DNA of 22,540 nt. Origin: Armatimonadota bacterium. Its GTDB lineage: Bacteria > Armatimonadota > Fimbriimonadia > Fimbriimonadales > ATM1. The notes beneath the pieces were generated by a model that ran no database searches, had not been told where the DNA came from, and was given only the letters and a program-made list of their open reading frames with translations. The stretch lies in contig RFHN01000067.1 of NCBI GenBank assembly GCA_003695835.1, positions 1 to 22,540 on the forward strand, in the 5' to 3' direction. Within the stretch, counting starts at the first letter, position 1; each line of letters begins with the position of its first letter. A program made the position numbers and the translations under genes. Positions 8,157 to 15,690 of this stretch are shown one piece after another.

Positions 8157-8390
8157 TTAGGAGACCATCTGGCGCATCGCCTCGACGACGACCTGCGGGT
8201 CCGGCAGGCCACCCGTCTCGCGATTCGTCCACACGACGGTGTCGCCTCGTTTCACTTCGAGGATGCCGCCGGAGCCGGGGATCAGCTCAGACTCTACGCC
8301 AAACGCTTCTTTCAAGGCGGCCGCCACCCGGGCGGCATGTTCCTTGTAGCCTCACTCTGTGCAGTACTGGATCGTTACTTTGTCAGCCAT
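8157..8390 (-). CDS. selW-like: SelW/Rdx-family selenoprotein with in-frame TGA (selenocysteine)
   Basis: On the minus strand an ATG at 8390 opens a 77-residue frame that crosses one TGA (8354-8352) and ends at TAA (8159-8157). The product begins MADKVTIQYCTE-U-GYK and continues HAARVAAALKEAFG, later GSGGILEV and PDPQVVVEAMRQMV. That is the thioredoxin-like Rdx family (SelW/SelT/SelH): beta strand, CxxU or CxxC redox motif followed by GY, helix, then a GxFEV-type strand. The TGA falls exactly on the redox U position (C10-T-E-U13), and coding similarity continues on both sides. A bSECIS-like hairpin follows. It lies 22 bases after the lipoprotein stop in the lexA operon direction. Without Sec insertion only a 12-residue peptide is made, and no other start gives a useful product. 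The reaction is presumed thiol/selenol redox chemistry; the substrate is unknown. Confidence 0.88.
8320..8336 (-). promoter_or_regulatory. Candidate bacterial SECIS hairpin
   Basis: Reading the minus strand, GCCGCC (8336-8331) and GGCGGC (8325-8320) pair perfectly around the 5-nt loop CGGGT (8330-8326). The loop begins 21 nt after the TGA and has G as its second base. Published bacterial SECIS models place the apical loop about 16-37 nt after UGA, with a G among its first two loop bases, so this fits. SelB would bind it to insert selenocysteine. Confidence 0.8.
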
Positions 8391-8396
8391 ACAGAT

Positions 8397-8402
8397 AGGA
8401 TA
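8397..8402 (-). promoter_or_regulatory. Candidate extended -10 element (TATCCT) before the selenoprotein
   Basis: On the minus strand TGGTATCCT ends 6 nt before the ATG at 8390, giving a possible leaderless start independent of the lexA operon. There is no Shine-Dalgarno upstream of this ATG. Confidence 0.35.
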
Positions 8403-8412
8403 CCAGACGCCG

Positions 8413-9171
8413 TTAGTCGATCCGCGAGAGGCTCCAGTGCCGTAGGATCGCCGTGCCGTCTGGCTTCGTCACCGTCTCATCGCCGACCATCTCCAGGGGC
8501 AGCCCGCTGGCGATCTCGATCCGAGCGCGGACGCTCTGGCTGACGGCGGCGTCTTCCGACTGGAGCTCAACGACCCCTTCGAGCGTTGCGAGCCACTCGG
8601 ACACCCCAGCCAGCTGCCATTCCACCCCCGGCGTGGAGGCGCGCCACGACTTGCCTTCGGCGACGGGGCCTGAGGGGTAAGCGATGCCGAAAAAGCCACG
8701 CTCTGCTCCGATCGTACCGAGGAGGCGCCAATCGTCGCTCCGCGTCAGTTCCACCGGTCCGATGATTGTGCCGGTCGGATCGTGCTTGGATGACCAAGAC
8801 AGTCCTTCCAGCCGATTGCGAACGGCCTGGCTCGGGCTCAGCGAATCGCGTCGCTGGCCGCTCTTTGCCTCGACAGAGTGAACGCGGAAGGTGGCCCGCA
8901 CGCGACCCGTGTCGAACTCCGTGAACTGGATCTCGATCTCTCCCTCGGCGGTTTCGAATCTGCCTGCCGCATCCAGGGCGCGTTGCTCAATCAGAAACTC
9001 GTAGCGGGCGGAGTCGCGCTGGGGGGAAAGCTTGACCTCGATTTGTCGAGGCGGAGCCTCTGGCACCGCTCCCTTGGGTTCAGGCTTCGCCGTTACGTCC
9101 GGGGAGCAGGCCGCCACCGGCAGGGCCAGCAGGGCGAGAGCGACCCGCCAGCGTGTCGGTTCAGAAGGCAT
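8413..9171 (-). CDS. Uncharacterised lipoprotein downstream of lexA
   Basis: This 252-residue protein starts at ATG 9171, inside the last 11 bases of lexA, so the two genes are translationally linked. Its N-terminus is a lipoprotein signal peptide (RVALALLALPVAAC, lipobox VAAC at about residues 19-22) followed by a Pro/Lys/Ala-rich linker. The remainder is beta-rich: alternating strands such as GEIEIQFTEFDTGRVRATFRV and ESVRARIEIASG-like segments with a WxA motif (KSWRAS). The layout resembles secreted beta-barrel lipid- or ligand-binding proteins, but I cannot name a family. An in-frame codon at 9222 lies upstream but would add 17 residues before the signal peptide. The close coupling with lexA does not by itself show a DNA-damage role. 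Confidence 0.75.
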   Translation of the reverse strand: MPSEPTRWRVALALLALPVAACSPDVTAKPEPKGAVPEAPPRQIEVKLSPQRDSARYEFLIEQRALDAAGRFETAEGEIEIQFTEFDTGRVRATFRVHSVEAKSGQRRDSLSPSQAVRNRLEGLSWSSKHDPTGTIIGPVELTRSDDWRLLGTIGAERGFFGIAYPSGPVAEGKSWRASTPGVEWQLAGVSEWLATLEGVVELQSEDAAVSQSVRARIEIASGLPLEMVGDETVTKPDGTAILRHWSLSRID

Positions 9172-9796
9172 TCCCTTCGTAGTCCCGCAGAAGGCCGATG
9201 ACCTTGCCCAAGACGCGAGCATCCGCCGACCGGATGATGATCGGGTCGTAGGCGGCGTTCGCAGGCATGAGGCGCACGAGTCCGTTCTTCTCGAAGTGGA
9301 TCCGCTTGACGGTCGCCTCTCCCTCCACGAGGACGGCTACCAGGTCCCCGTGGCGTGCGGTTTCCTGGGGCCTGACAATGACCAGGTCCCGCGGGAGGAT
9401 GCCCTCATTGATCATCGAGTCTCCCTTGACCCGGAGCAGGAACGCGTTCCGAATCCGTCCGATCATCGCCTTGGGCACTGGGATGAGATCCTCGACGTAC
9501 TCTTCGGCGAGAATCGGCGCGCCGGCGGCGATTGTGCCCAGGAGCGGGATCATCACGGTCTCCGTCTCCGGTCGGAACTCCTTGTGAGTGAGGCGGATGC
9601 TCCGCGGGCGGCTGGACCGCTCGAGATACCCCTTCTTCTGCAGCGCCTCCAGGTGGTTCTGGACGCCGCGGACGCTGCGGATGCGGAGTTGTTGGGCGAT
9701 CTCCCTCAGCGTCGGCGGGAAGCCGTGCTGTTCGATGTGGTCTCGGATGACGTGCAAGACTTGGGTTTGTCGGCTGGTGAGCGGTGGGCTTTTCAT
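9161..9796 (-). CDS. lexA: LexA repressor (SOS regulator, self-cleaving)
   Basis: The 211-residue product has both LexA halves. Residues ~4-70 are a winged helix-turn-helix (LTSRQTQVLHVIRDHI, PTLREIAQQLRI, VQNHLEALQKKGYL). Residues ~85-205 form the S24 self-cleavage domain: cleavage bond A91-G92 in GTIAAGAP, nucleophile S127 in VKGDSMINEG, and general base K164 in EATVKRIHF. It represses DNA-repair genes until RecA filaments trigger autocleavage. ATG at 9796 has GGAGG 4 nt upstream and a strong sigma-70-like promoter. It heads a probable operon with the lipoprotein (11-base overlap) and possibly the selenoprotein. The recognition helix differs from E. coli, so the operator sequence cannot be assumed. 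Confidence 0.96.
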   Translation of the reverse strand: MKSPPLTSRQTQVLHVIRDHIEQHGFPPTLREIAQQLRIRSVRGVQNHLEALQKKGYLERSSRPRSIRLTHKEFRPETETVMIPLLGTIAAGAPILAEEYVEDLIPVPKAMIGRIRNAFLLRVKGDSMINEGILPRDLVIVRPQETARHGDLVAVLVEGEATVKRIHFEKNGLVRLMPANAAYDPIIIRSADARVLGKVIGLLRDYEGNAF

Positions 9797-9809
9797 GGTT
9801 CCTCCAATC

Positions 9810-9839
9810 AGTATACGTGTAAGAATGTCTACCTGTCAA
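9810..9839 (-). promoter_or_regulatory. lexA promoter with a possible LexA operator between -35 and -10
   Basis: On the minus strand TTGACA (9839-9834) and TATACT (9815-9810) are separated by 18 nt, followed by GGAGG and the lexA ATG. This is the only strong -35/-10 pair I see in the window. The segment at 9811-9832 is an imperfect 22-bp palindrome with outer arms GTAGAC and GTATAC, placed to block polymerase. Neither the E. coli CTGTN8ACAG box nor the GAACN4GTTC box is present. Autoregulation is inferred. Confidence 0.7.
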
Positions 9840-9882
9840 GGTGTAGGACGTATCACTTCGGCAAAGGGATTCGGAAATCCGC

Positions 9883-9888
9883 CATAAT
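9883..9888 (+). promoter_or_regulatory. Candidate -10 element (CATAAT) for the foldase gene
   Basis: CATAAT is followed by TGGGCAGAAG, closely resembling the element before the GH20 gene (CATACTGGGCAGAAT). It implies a leader of about 50 nt before the GTG at 9948. The divergent gap 9797-9947 otherwise holds only the lexA promoter. Confidence 0.4.
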
Positions 9889-9947
9889 TGGGCAGAAGTC
9901 GCTCCGGGGGCGGTCAGCCTGTGTCGAGCGTAAGGAAGTAAAGAGCC

Positions 9948-11810
9948 GTGTCAATCACCAAATTTCGGAAAGGTTTTGCTGCCGCTGGGCCGATCGTGGC
10001 GATTCTGTTGGGAATTGCGTTCATTGTTGGGTTCCTGTACTATGGGAGCCCCGGGTCCGCTGGGAATGGCGGCGGGCAGGTGGAGCGTCGGAAGGCTTAT
10101 GAGTGGGAGGGGGTGGCTGGTTATCAGGATGAGCTTCAGCAGTATGTGAGTATGGGTCGGGTACCGAACTCGACTCCGGTGGAGGATTGGCGTTTACGGG
10201 AGGGTGCTTTGAGTGCGTCGTTGGACCGGGTAGCGGCATTGGTTTTGGCGAAGCGTGCTGGGATCGAGGTGACGGACGCGGAGATTGAGGCGAAGGCGAA
10301 GGAGGAGGCGGACTGGATTGCGGATTTGATCAAGAGTCAGGTTCAGTCTCAGTATGACCAGGAGACGGCGCGTTTGACTCAGGCGGCCCAGTCGGCGAAG
10401 GAGTCGAAGGGTGAGAGTAGCGAGGAGTACAAGAAGGCGAAGGCTGCGTTGGAGGCTCACAAGGCTCAGAGTTTGGAGGAGTTTGTGAAGTCTCAGACGG
10501 GGCAGAGTTTGTCGGAGATGTTGGAGTCTCAGCGTGCGGAGTCTTTGAAGCGTTTGGAGGATCCTGTTCAGCGTGATTTTTATCGTTCTCAGGTGGCTCG
10601 GGAGAAGTTGTCGAAGCGTTATGAGGAGTCTGTGGATGTGAGCGATGGGGCGTTGCGTTCGAGTTACGACGAGGTGACGTTTGAGCGGATTTTGATTTCG
10701 GGAGCGTCGGTGTCGGATCCGCTGGGGAAGGCGGAGGAGGTGGTGCGTCGGATTCGTTCGGGGTTACGTTTCGAGGATGCGGCTGGGGAGTACAGCGACT
10801 TGAAGAAGCCGGATGGGGGTGCGGACCTGTCTCCGCTGACTCTGGCTCGTTTGGATTTGATGGTTCAGGATCAGTACCGCCCGGTGGCGGAACTGAAGGT
10901 GGGCGAGGTGAGCGACCCGGTCCAAACTCCCGTGGGTGTCGCGATTTATCGCGTCACAAAGATCGAGCCGAAGGTGCCGGAGAACTTCGAACAGGTGAAG
11001 GCCGAACGAGCCAAGGTCGTCCGCCAGTCTGTTGCAGCTTCCCTCGTTACTCAAGGCATCCATGACCTCATGGAGAAGGACGCGGACAAGATCAACTGGA
11101 TGGACGAGGGCTGGAAACTCGCGTTCCAGCTGAAGCAACTGCTTGCGGGTCAGGGCGCGAAAGGAGCCGAACGCCTGAGCGCCTTCCAGAATATCGTGCA
11201 GGCGGCGGAGATGGCTACCTCGGACGATCCGGACCTGCCCGTGCTCGTCAGGTACATGGCATTCAACCAACTCTACGCCGAGACGACGGATCCAGAGCAG
11301 AAGAAGGCGCTGGAGGATCAACGACTCGACGTCTATGCCGCGGTGTCGAATGTGACGACGTCCACCAGCTTCCTCTTCGAGTACGTTGACCTGTTGCTGG
11401 AGCACAAGAAAGGCGAAGAGGCGTTGCGGGTTCTCGCAGAGATCGTAAACAACTCGTGGGAAATCAACGACACGAACCGCGAAAACATCAAGAAGGTGGA
11501 GCGCTTGAAGGTGCAGGCCGCGAATCTCGCCCCGCAGGGTAGCGAAGCGGTGGGTCAACTTCAGTCTGCCTTGGATAGCTGGTACGAGAGCGAGAAGGAG
11601 CAGAAGGCGTTCGAGGCTGAGCAAGAGAGGCTCATGAAGGAGGCGGAGGAGGCGAACCGCAAGGAGATGGAGGCCCAACAGAAGGAGCAGGGCGGTCAGG
11701 GCGGTCAAACCCCTCAGGGACAGCAGGCTCCGCAGAAGCAGCCTTCCGGCCAAGGCGGCACGTCCTCCGGCGGTTCCCAACAGTCTTCCGGCTCCGGTTC
11801 GGGGAATTAG
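9948..11810 (+). CDS. Membrane-anchored SurA/PpiC-type peptidyl-prolyl isomerase (foldase)
   Basis: The 620-residue protein begins at GTG 9948 with AAGGAAG 9 nt upstream. Residues ~12-34 are one membrane helix (IVAILLGIAFIVGFLYYG), so the bulk is periplasmic. A SurA_N/PpiD-like helical segment follows (~45-225, with a charged helical insert at ~125-190). A parvulin rotamase domain covers ~232-340 (FERILISG, VVRRIRSGLRFEDAAGEYS, VGEVSDPVQTPVGVAIYRV). After a helical region the last ~60 residues are Gln/Gly/Ser-rich low complexity. Such proteins help secreted or outer-membrane proteins fold, fitting the export genes downstream. Codon use changes abruptly within the gene: codons ~42-312 use the odd dialect, the rest are normal. 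The catalytic parvulin residues are not fully assignable by eye. Confidence 0.85.
   Translation: MSITKFRKGFAAAGPIVAILLGIAFIVGFLYYGSPGSAGNGGGQVERRKAYEWEGVAGYQDELQQYVSMGRVPNSTPVEDWRLREGALSASLDRVAALVLAKRAGIEVTDAEIEAKAKEEADWIADLIKSQVQSQYDQETARLTQAAQSAKESKGESSEEYKKAKAALEAHKAQSLEEFVKSQTGQSLSEMLESQRAESLKRLEDPVQRDFYRSQVAREKLSKRYEESVDVSDGALRSSYDEVTFERILISGASVSDPLGKAEEVVRRIRSGLRFEDAAGEYSDLKKPDGGADLSPLTLARLDLMVQDQYRPVAELKVGEVSDPVQTPVGVAIYRVTKIEPKVPENFEQVKAERAKVVRQSVAASLVTQGIHDLMEKDADKINWMDEGWKLAFQLKQLLAGQGAKGAERLSAFQNIVQAAEMATSDDPDLPVLVRYMAFNQLYAETTDPEQKKALEDQRLDVYAAVSNVTTSTSFLFEYVDLLLEHKKGEEALRVLAEIVNNSWEINDTNRENIKKVERLKVQAANLAPQGSEAVGQLQSALDSWYESEKEQKAFEAEQERLMKEAEEANRKEMEAQQKEQGGQGGQTPQGQQAPQKQPSGQGGTSSGGSQQSSGSGSGN
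10070..10885 (+). other. Codon-dialect patch 1 (inside the foldase gene)
   Basis: In this stretch Lys, Glu and Gln are AAG, GAG and CAG without exception by eye; Leu is almost all TTG/TTA; Arg is CGT/CGG; Ala, Val, Pro, Thr and Ser codons end in G or T. C-ending codons in four-fold boxes are nearly absent, while AAC, GAC, TAC and TTC still occur. From about 10,888 (GAA CTG, then GTC, CAA, CCC) normal usage returns within the same reading frame. Confidence 0.8.
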
Positions 11811-11839
11811 GAGAACTGGCAGAAGCGAACGGTCGTCTC

Positions 11840-12499
11840 GTGGTCCTCGCCACTCCGATCGGAAACTTGGGTGACCTATCGGAGCGAGCGAAGGATTGCT
11901 TGCGCGAAGCCGACGTCGTCGCTGCGGAGGACACCCGAAGAGCGAACAAGCTGATCCTGCACGTCGGCGGCGCCGCCTCCCTCACGAGGTTGGACGACCA
12001 CGTTCCCGAAGCTCGACTGGAAGAGGTGTTGGACGCGGTGGAGGCGGGGAAGTTGGTGGTCTTCGTTTCGGACGCCGGCGTTCCTGGCATCAGCGACCCG
12101 GGAGCTCGGCTGGTGGACCGGGCCTACGAGCGCGGTCTGTGCATAGATAGCGTCCCCGGGCCCAGCTCGGTGACGAACGCCCTGGCGCTGAGCGGGTTCT
12201 ATGCCCAGCGTTTCGCCTTCCTGGGCTTTCTTCCCCGGAAGCGCTCGAAGCTGGAGGGCTTGCTCGAACCGTACCGGGATTCAACCTTCGCCCTCGTGTT
12301 TTTTGACAGGCCCGAGCGCGTCGAGCGTTCGCTGGAGGTCTTTGAGTCAGCCTTGGGAGAGCGCCGGGTGGCGATCTGCCGGGAGATGACGAAGCTCCAC
12401 CAAGAGGTCCGCCGGGGGCTTCTTTCGGAGCGCGGGGCGCTTTGTGCAGGCTTGCGGGGAGAACTTACGATTGTCGTAGAAGGTAAAACAGGCGGATGA
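11840..12499 (+). CDS. rsmI: 16S rRNA 2'-O-methyltransferase RsmI (C1402), short form
   Basis: RsmI methylates the ribose of C1402 in 16S rRNA using S-adenosylmethionine. The tetrapyrrole-methylase fold is clear: ATPIGNLGDLSERA at the N-terminus, VVAAEDTRRANKLI, VVFVSDAGVPGISDPGARLV, and SVPGPSSVTNALALSG, then a GFLPRK segment. The product is about 219 residues against roughly 280 for E. coli, lacking the C-terminal helical extension. The start is uncertain. GTG 11840 opens at VVLATPIGN, but homologues usually have a few residues before this (G-x-L-Y/V), and the frame is open upstream, including CTG 11816 just after an AGGAGAA ribosome site. Codon use is ordinary, in contrast to the genes on either side. 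Confidence 0.93.
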   Translation: MVLATPIGNLGDLSERAKDCLREADVVAAEDTRRANKLILHVGGAASLTRLDDHVPEARLEEVLDAVEAGKLVVFVSDAGVPGISDPGARLVDRAYERGLCIDSVPGPSSVTNALALSGFYAQRFAFLGFLPRKRSKLEGLLEPYRDSTFALVFFDRPERVERSLEVFESALGERRVAICREMTKLHQEVRRGLLSERGALCAGLRGELTIVVEGKTGG

Positions 12500-12527
12500 T
12501 GGGCTCAAGCAGGGCGGCTGATTCGTC

Positions 12528-12533
12528 TATAAT
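12528..12533 (+). promoter_or_regulatory. Candidate consensus -10 element (TATAAT) for the Wza-like gene
   Basis: A perfect TATAAT sits 7 nt before ATG 12541, so the transcript probably begins at or beside the start codon. This rules against an in-frame ATG at 12496, which lies upstream of the promoter. No clear -35. Confidence 0.6.
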
Positions 12534-12540
12534 TCCAACG

Positions 12541-13530
12541 ATGCGAATGGATGCGCTGGTATCGGTTCTTGGCGTGCGGAGTGTGTGGTTAGTTCTGGCG
12601 CGTGTGGTATGTGTTGTGTGGGCGTGTTGTGTGTGTGTTGTTTTATGGTGTCAGCCTTACGAGGATGAGGAGTATCGTTTAGGGCCGAACGATGTGATTA
12701 CGGTGCGTGTGGGTAGCGAGTCGGATTTGACGACTCAGGCACCGATTTTGTATGACGGTACGATCAGTCTTCCTTTGATTGGCGCTGTGAAGGTGGGTGG
12801 ATTGACGGTATCGGAGGCTGAGCGTGAGATCAAGCGTTTGTATGTGGACGGTGGTTATTTCACGGATTTGCTGGTGGTAACGGTGAACATTTTCCAGTAT
12901 CGTCCTTTGCGTGTGAACGTGGTTGGATTTGTTACGAATCCTGGTCAGTACAGTATTCGTCCTGGCGATCGTGTGTTGGTAGCGTTGACGTTGGCAGGTG
13001 GTGCGAACAATTCGGTGGGTGATTTACGTCGTGCGGTGTTGATTCGGAAGGGTAGTGGGGAGCAGATTCCGTTAGATTTGTATGCGATGTTGGTGAAGGG
13101 TGATTTATCTCAGAACTATCGTTTGGAGGATGGGGATGTGATCAGCGTTCCTCAGCAGTTGAACGACGCTGTGATTGTGACGGGCGCTGTGCCTCAGCCT
13201 GGTCGGATTGCGTATCGGGATGGATTACGTTTATCGGATGCGATTGCTGCGGCTGGTGGTATGATTCCGAATGTTTCGATGTTGAGTAAGATTCAGGTAC
13301 AGCGTCCTGTTCGGAATCGTCCTGGTCAGTATGAGCGTTTTGAGGTGAATTACGTGTTATTCACGGCGAAGAACGATTGGACGCAGAACATCGAGTTGCG
13401 TGCGGGTGACATTTTGTATGTACCGACGACGAAGACTCCGGATTTCAATCGGATCAATGTGTTGGCGAACATTTTGTTCACGTTGAATGCGTTGACGGCT
13501 CGGAATTTCAATATTTTCCCGCGGTTTTAG
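12541..13530 (+). CDS. Wza-type polysaccharide export protein (Poly_export plus SLBB domains)
   Basis: The 329-residue product has an N-terminal hydrophobic signal (residues ~6-36, Val/Cys-rich, without a clear lipobox). A polysaccharide export domain follows at ~42-125 (YRLGPNDVITVRVGSES, DGTISLPLIGAVKVGGLTVSEAE). Then come two SLBB-type repeats: VNVVGFVTNPGQYSIRPGD with LTLAGGANN, and VIVTGAVPQPGRIAYRDG with AIAAAGGMI. Such proteins form the outer-membrane or periplasmic exit channel for exopolysaccharide and work with the Wzc-like protein encoded 12 bases downstream. The start is set by the TATAAT box 7 nt upstream. The whole gene after the first ~20 codons is in the odd codon dialect (no AAA, GAA or CAA seen). 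Confidence 0.9.
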   Translation: MRMDALVSVLGVRSVWLVLARVVCVVWACCVCVVLWCQPYEDEEYRLGPNDVITVRVGSESDLTTQAPILYDGTISLPLIGAVKVGGLTVSEAEREIKRLYVDGGYFTDLLVVTVNIFQYRPLRVNVVGFVTNPGQYSIRPGDRVLVALTLAGGANNSVGDLRRAVLIRKGSGEQIPLDLYAMLVKGDLSQNYRLEDGDVISVPQQLNDAVIVTGAVPQPGRIAYRDGLRLSDAIAAAGGMIPNVSMLSKIQVQRPVRNRPGQYERFEVNYVLFTAKNDWTQNIELRAGDILYVPTTKTPDFNRINVLANILFTLNALTARNFNIFPRF

Positions 13531-15690
13531 GTAGGAGAAGGAATGGGACGAGGAAGATTTTTGCGATCGTTGAAGCAGCGTTGGTGGCTGTTGTTGTTGT
13601 TGGTGGTGCCATCTACGGCGGGTGTGTTGATTTGGACGTTGATGAGCAAGCCGAAGTACGAGGCGTTCATGACGTTGGCGGACAAGCGGGATCCTGATTT
13701 GAATTTGCCTGTGTTGTATCAGGATCAGTTGATGACTCGTGGTGTGAACGACACGGAGTTACGGGTGTTGAATTTGACGAGTACGATTGGTTCGTTCACG
13801 GTGTTGAAGCAGGCGTTTGATCAGTTAGCGAGTGAGGGTTACATTAAGGACACGTCTCAGGACTCGTTGCGTGAGTTTATATCGGATGTGAGTATTACTC
13901 CTCAGCGTGGGACGGAGTTTGTTCAGGTGAGTTATGTGGACGACGATCCGGATGTAGCTCGGAAGGTGATCGAGGTGATCCGTGACAAGTTCATGACTCG
14001 TTATGCGTCGTTGGTGTCAGCGCCTTCGGATGCTCGAGTGGAGTTTGTTCGTCAGCAGTTGGCTCGTGAGAAGGCGGCTTATGATGCGAAGTTGCAGGAG
14101 CAGAAGGAGTTTCAGGAGCAGTATCCGGAGGCGATTGGATACGAGACGACGGTAGGTTCTTTGGCGGCTCAGATTCAGCAGGTGAAGCAGCGGATCGCGG
14201 ATGCGGAGCGTGCGATGAATGTGGCTCAGGCGACGTTGGCAGTGGCTCGCGAGCAGGCGAATCGTCCTACGATGACGAATCCGTTAGAGACGATCAATCG
14301 GAATCCGAATCCGTTGTATGAGTCTTTGAAGCAGCGGATTCAGACGGCGGAGAGTATGTATGAGGCTCGGAGTCAGCGTTACGGTCCGAATCATCCGAGT
14401 ATGATTGAGTTACGGAAGCAGATTGAGGAGGACAAGGCTGCGTTAGCGGAGACGGATCCTTATATAGTGGGTACTGGGTATCAGGACAAGCCTCCGTTTG
14501 AGCAGGAGCGATTGAATGCGGAGTTGCAGGCGGAGCGTCAGTTGGAGTATGCGCGTGCGGAGAAGGCGAGTGCGGAGGCGGAGTTACGTTCTTTGGAGCA
14601 GCAGAAGTCTTCGTTGCCGGTAGTGCAGAAGCGTTTATCTGAGTTGACGGCGGAGTTGTTGGCTCATCAGTCTGCGGTAGCGAACATGCAGGCGAAGTTG
14701 CAGGAGGCTCAGGTTCGTGAGGCTCAGAACAGCCAGCCGACGATTTACATGTTGGACGATCCATCGGTTCGTGAGTTGCCTCGGAACACGATATTGAAGA
14801 CGTTGGTGACGTTGTTCTTGAGTTTGGTGGTTGCGATTTCGTTGATTGCGAGTTTAGGTCAGATTGATCAGGGGACTTATACTCCTTTGGAGGCGGAGAA
14901 CAGTTTAGGATTTCCGGTGTTGGGTGTGTTGCCGAAGAGCGCACAGAAGCGTTTGCCGATTGGGGAGGAGCGTCCGAGTGCGTTGGCAGCGAGTTACCAG
15001 ATGTTGTCGAGCCAGATTATGGCGGTACGGGACAAGTTGGTCGGACCCTGTATTTTGATTGCGGCTGCGGAGCCGGATTCGGGTCGGACGACGGTGGCCG
15101 CGAATCTGGCGATCAGTTTGGCTCGGGATGGTGCTCGTGTGTTGTTGGTGGATGCGGATTTGCGGGATCCGAAGTTGCATGAGCATTTCGGTTTGGAGAA
15201 TCGCGCTGGCTTGGCGGAGATTCTGAGTGGGGCGGCGACGATGGAGAGTGTGGTACAGCCATCTGGGGTGGACGGTTTGCTGGTGATTACGGCGGGTCAG
15301 CCCCCTGTGAACCCGGTGCGGTTGTTCCGAAGTCAGGCGATGGCGGACTTCGTGGAGATGGTGAGCCAGGGTGCGGATTACGTGGTGTTCGACAGCGCTG
15401 CGGGGAGCACTTTTGGGGACGCTGCGGTGTTGGCGGAGCATGTTCAGAATGTGGTATTGATTCACGAGGCGGGTCGTCCTCCGACGATTGCGGAGTTTGA
15501 GTTCCACAAGGCGTTGGAGCGTTTGGGTGTGAACATTCTGGGTCTGGTGTTGAACAAGGCTCGACCGGACGACTGCCCGACGTATCAGCATTATCGTCGG
15601 AATTACGAGCGGACGATGCAGCGTTATCACCCGACTGCGGGCCGTGCGGCGCTCGGTGCCGGGGACAAGCCGGTTCGGGGTGAGAAGCGT
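12545..15690 (+). other. Codon-dialect patch 2 (Wza-like and Wzc-like genes)
   Basis: Same usage as patch 1 over about 3.1 kb. Reading the frames codon by codon I found no AAA, GAA or CAA codon until ~15,700. Between 13,560 and 15,050 I found only one CTN leucine codon (CTG at 13,588), all other Leu being TTG or TTA. The dialect weakens after ~15,060, when CTG, GCC and CCC reappear, and GAA/AAA/CAA return in the last ~15 codons of the kinase gene. A weak tail is visible to ~15,965 in the sugar-transferase gene. Confidence 0.85.

Noticed and set aside
8157..8390. Selenoprotein region as a simple pseudogene caused by a TGA mutation
   Set aside because: The TGA sits exactly at the U position of CxxU, the rest of the frame is intact, and a SECIS-type hairpin follows at the right distance.
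10764..11780. 338-codon Leu/Arg-rich minus-strand frame opposite the foldase
   Set aside because: Low-complexity Leu/Arg content is the shadow of Glu/Lys/Gln codons on the + strand. No start signal or domain.
12496..12541. Upstream ATG 12496 as start of the Wza-like gene
   Set aside because: It overlaps the end of rsmI, lies before the TATAAT box and adds non-hydrophobic residues ahead of the signal segment.
12600..15600. Codon dialect explained by plain C-to-T deamination of the + strand
   Set aside because: AAC, GAC, TTC and TAC codons remain common, CTT leucine is rare, and GAA/AAA/CAA are also absent. A single mutation type does not give this pattern.
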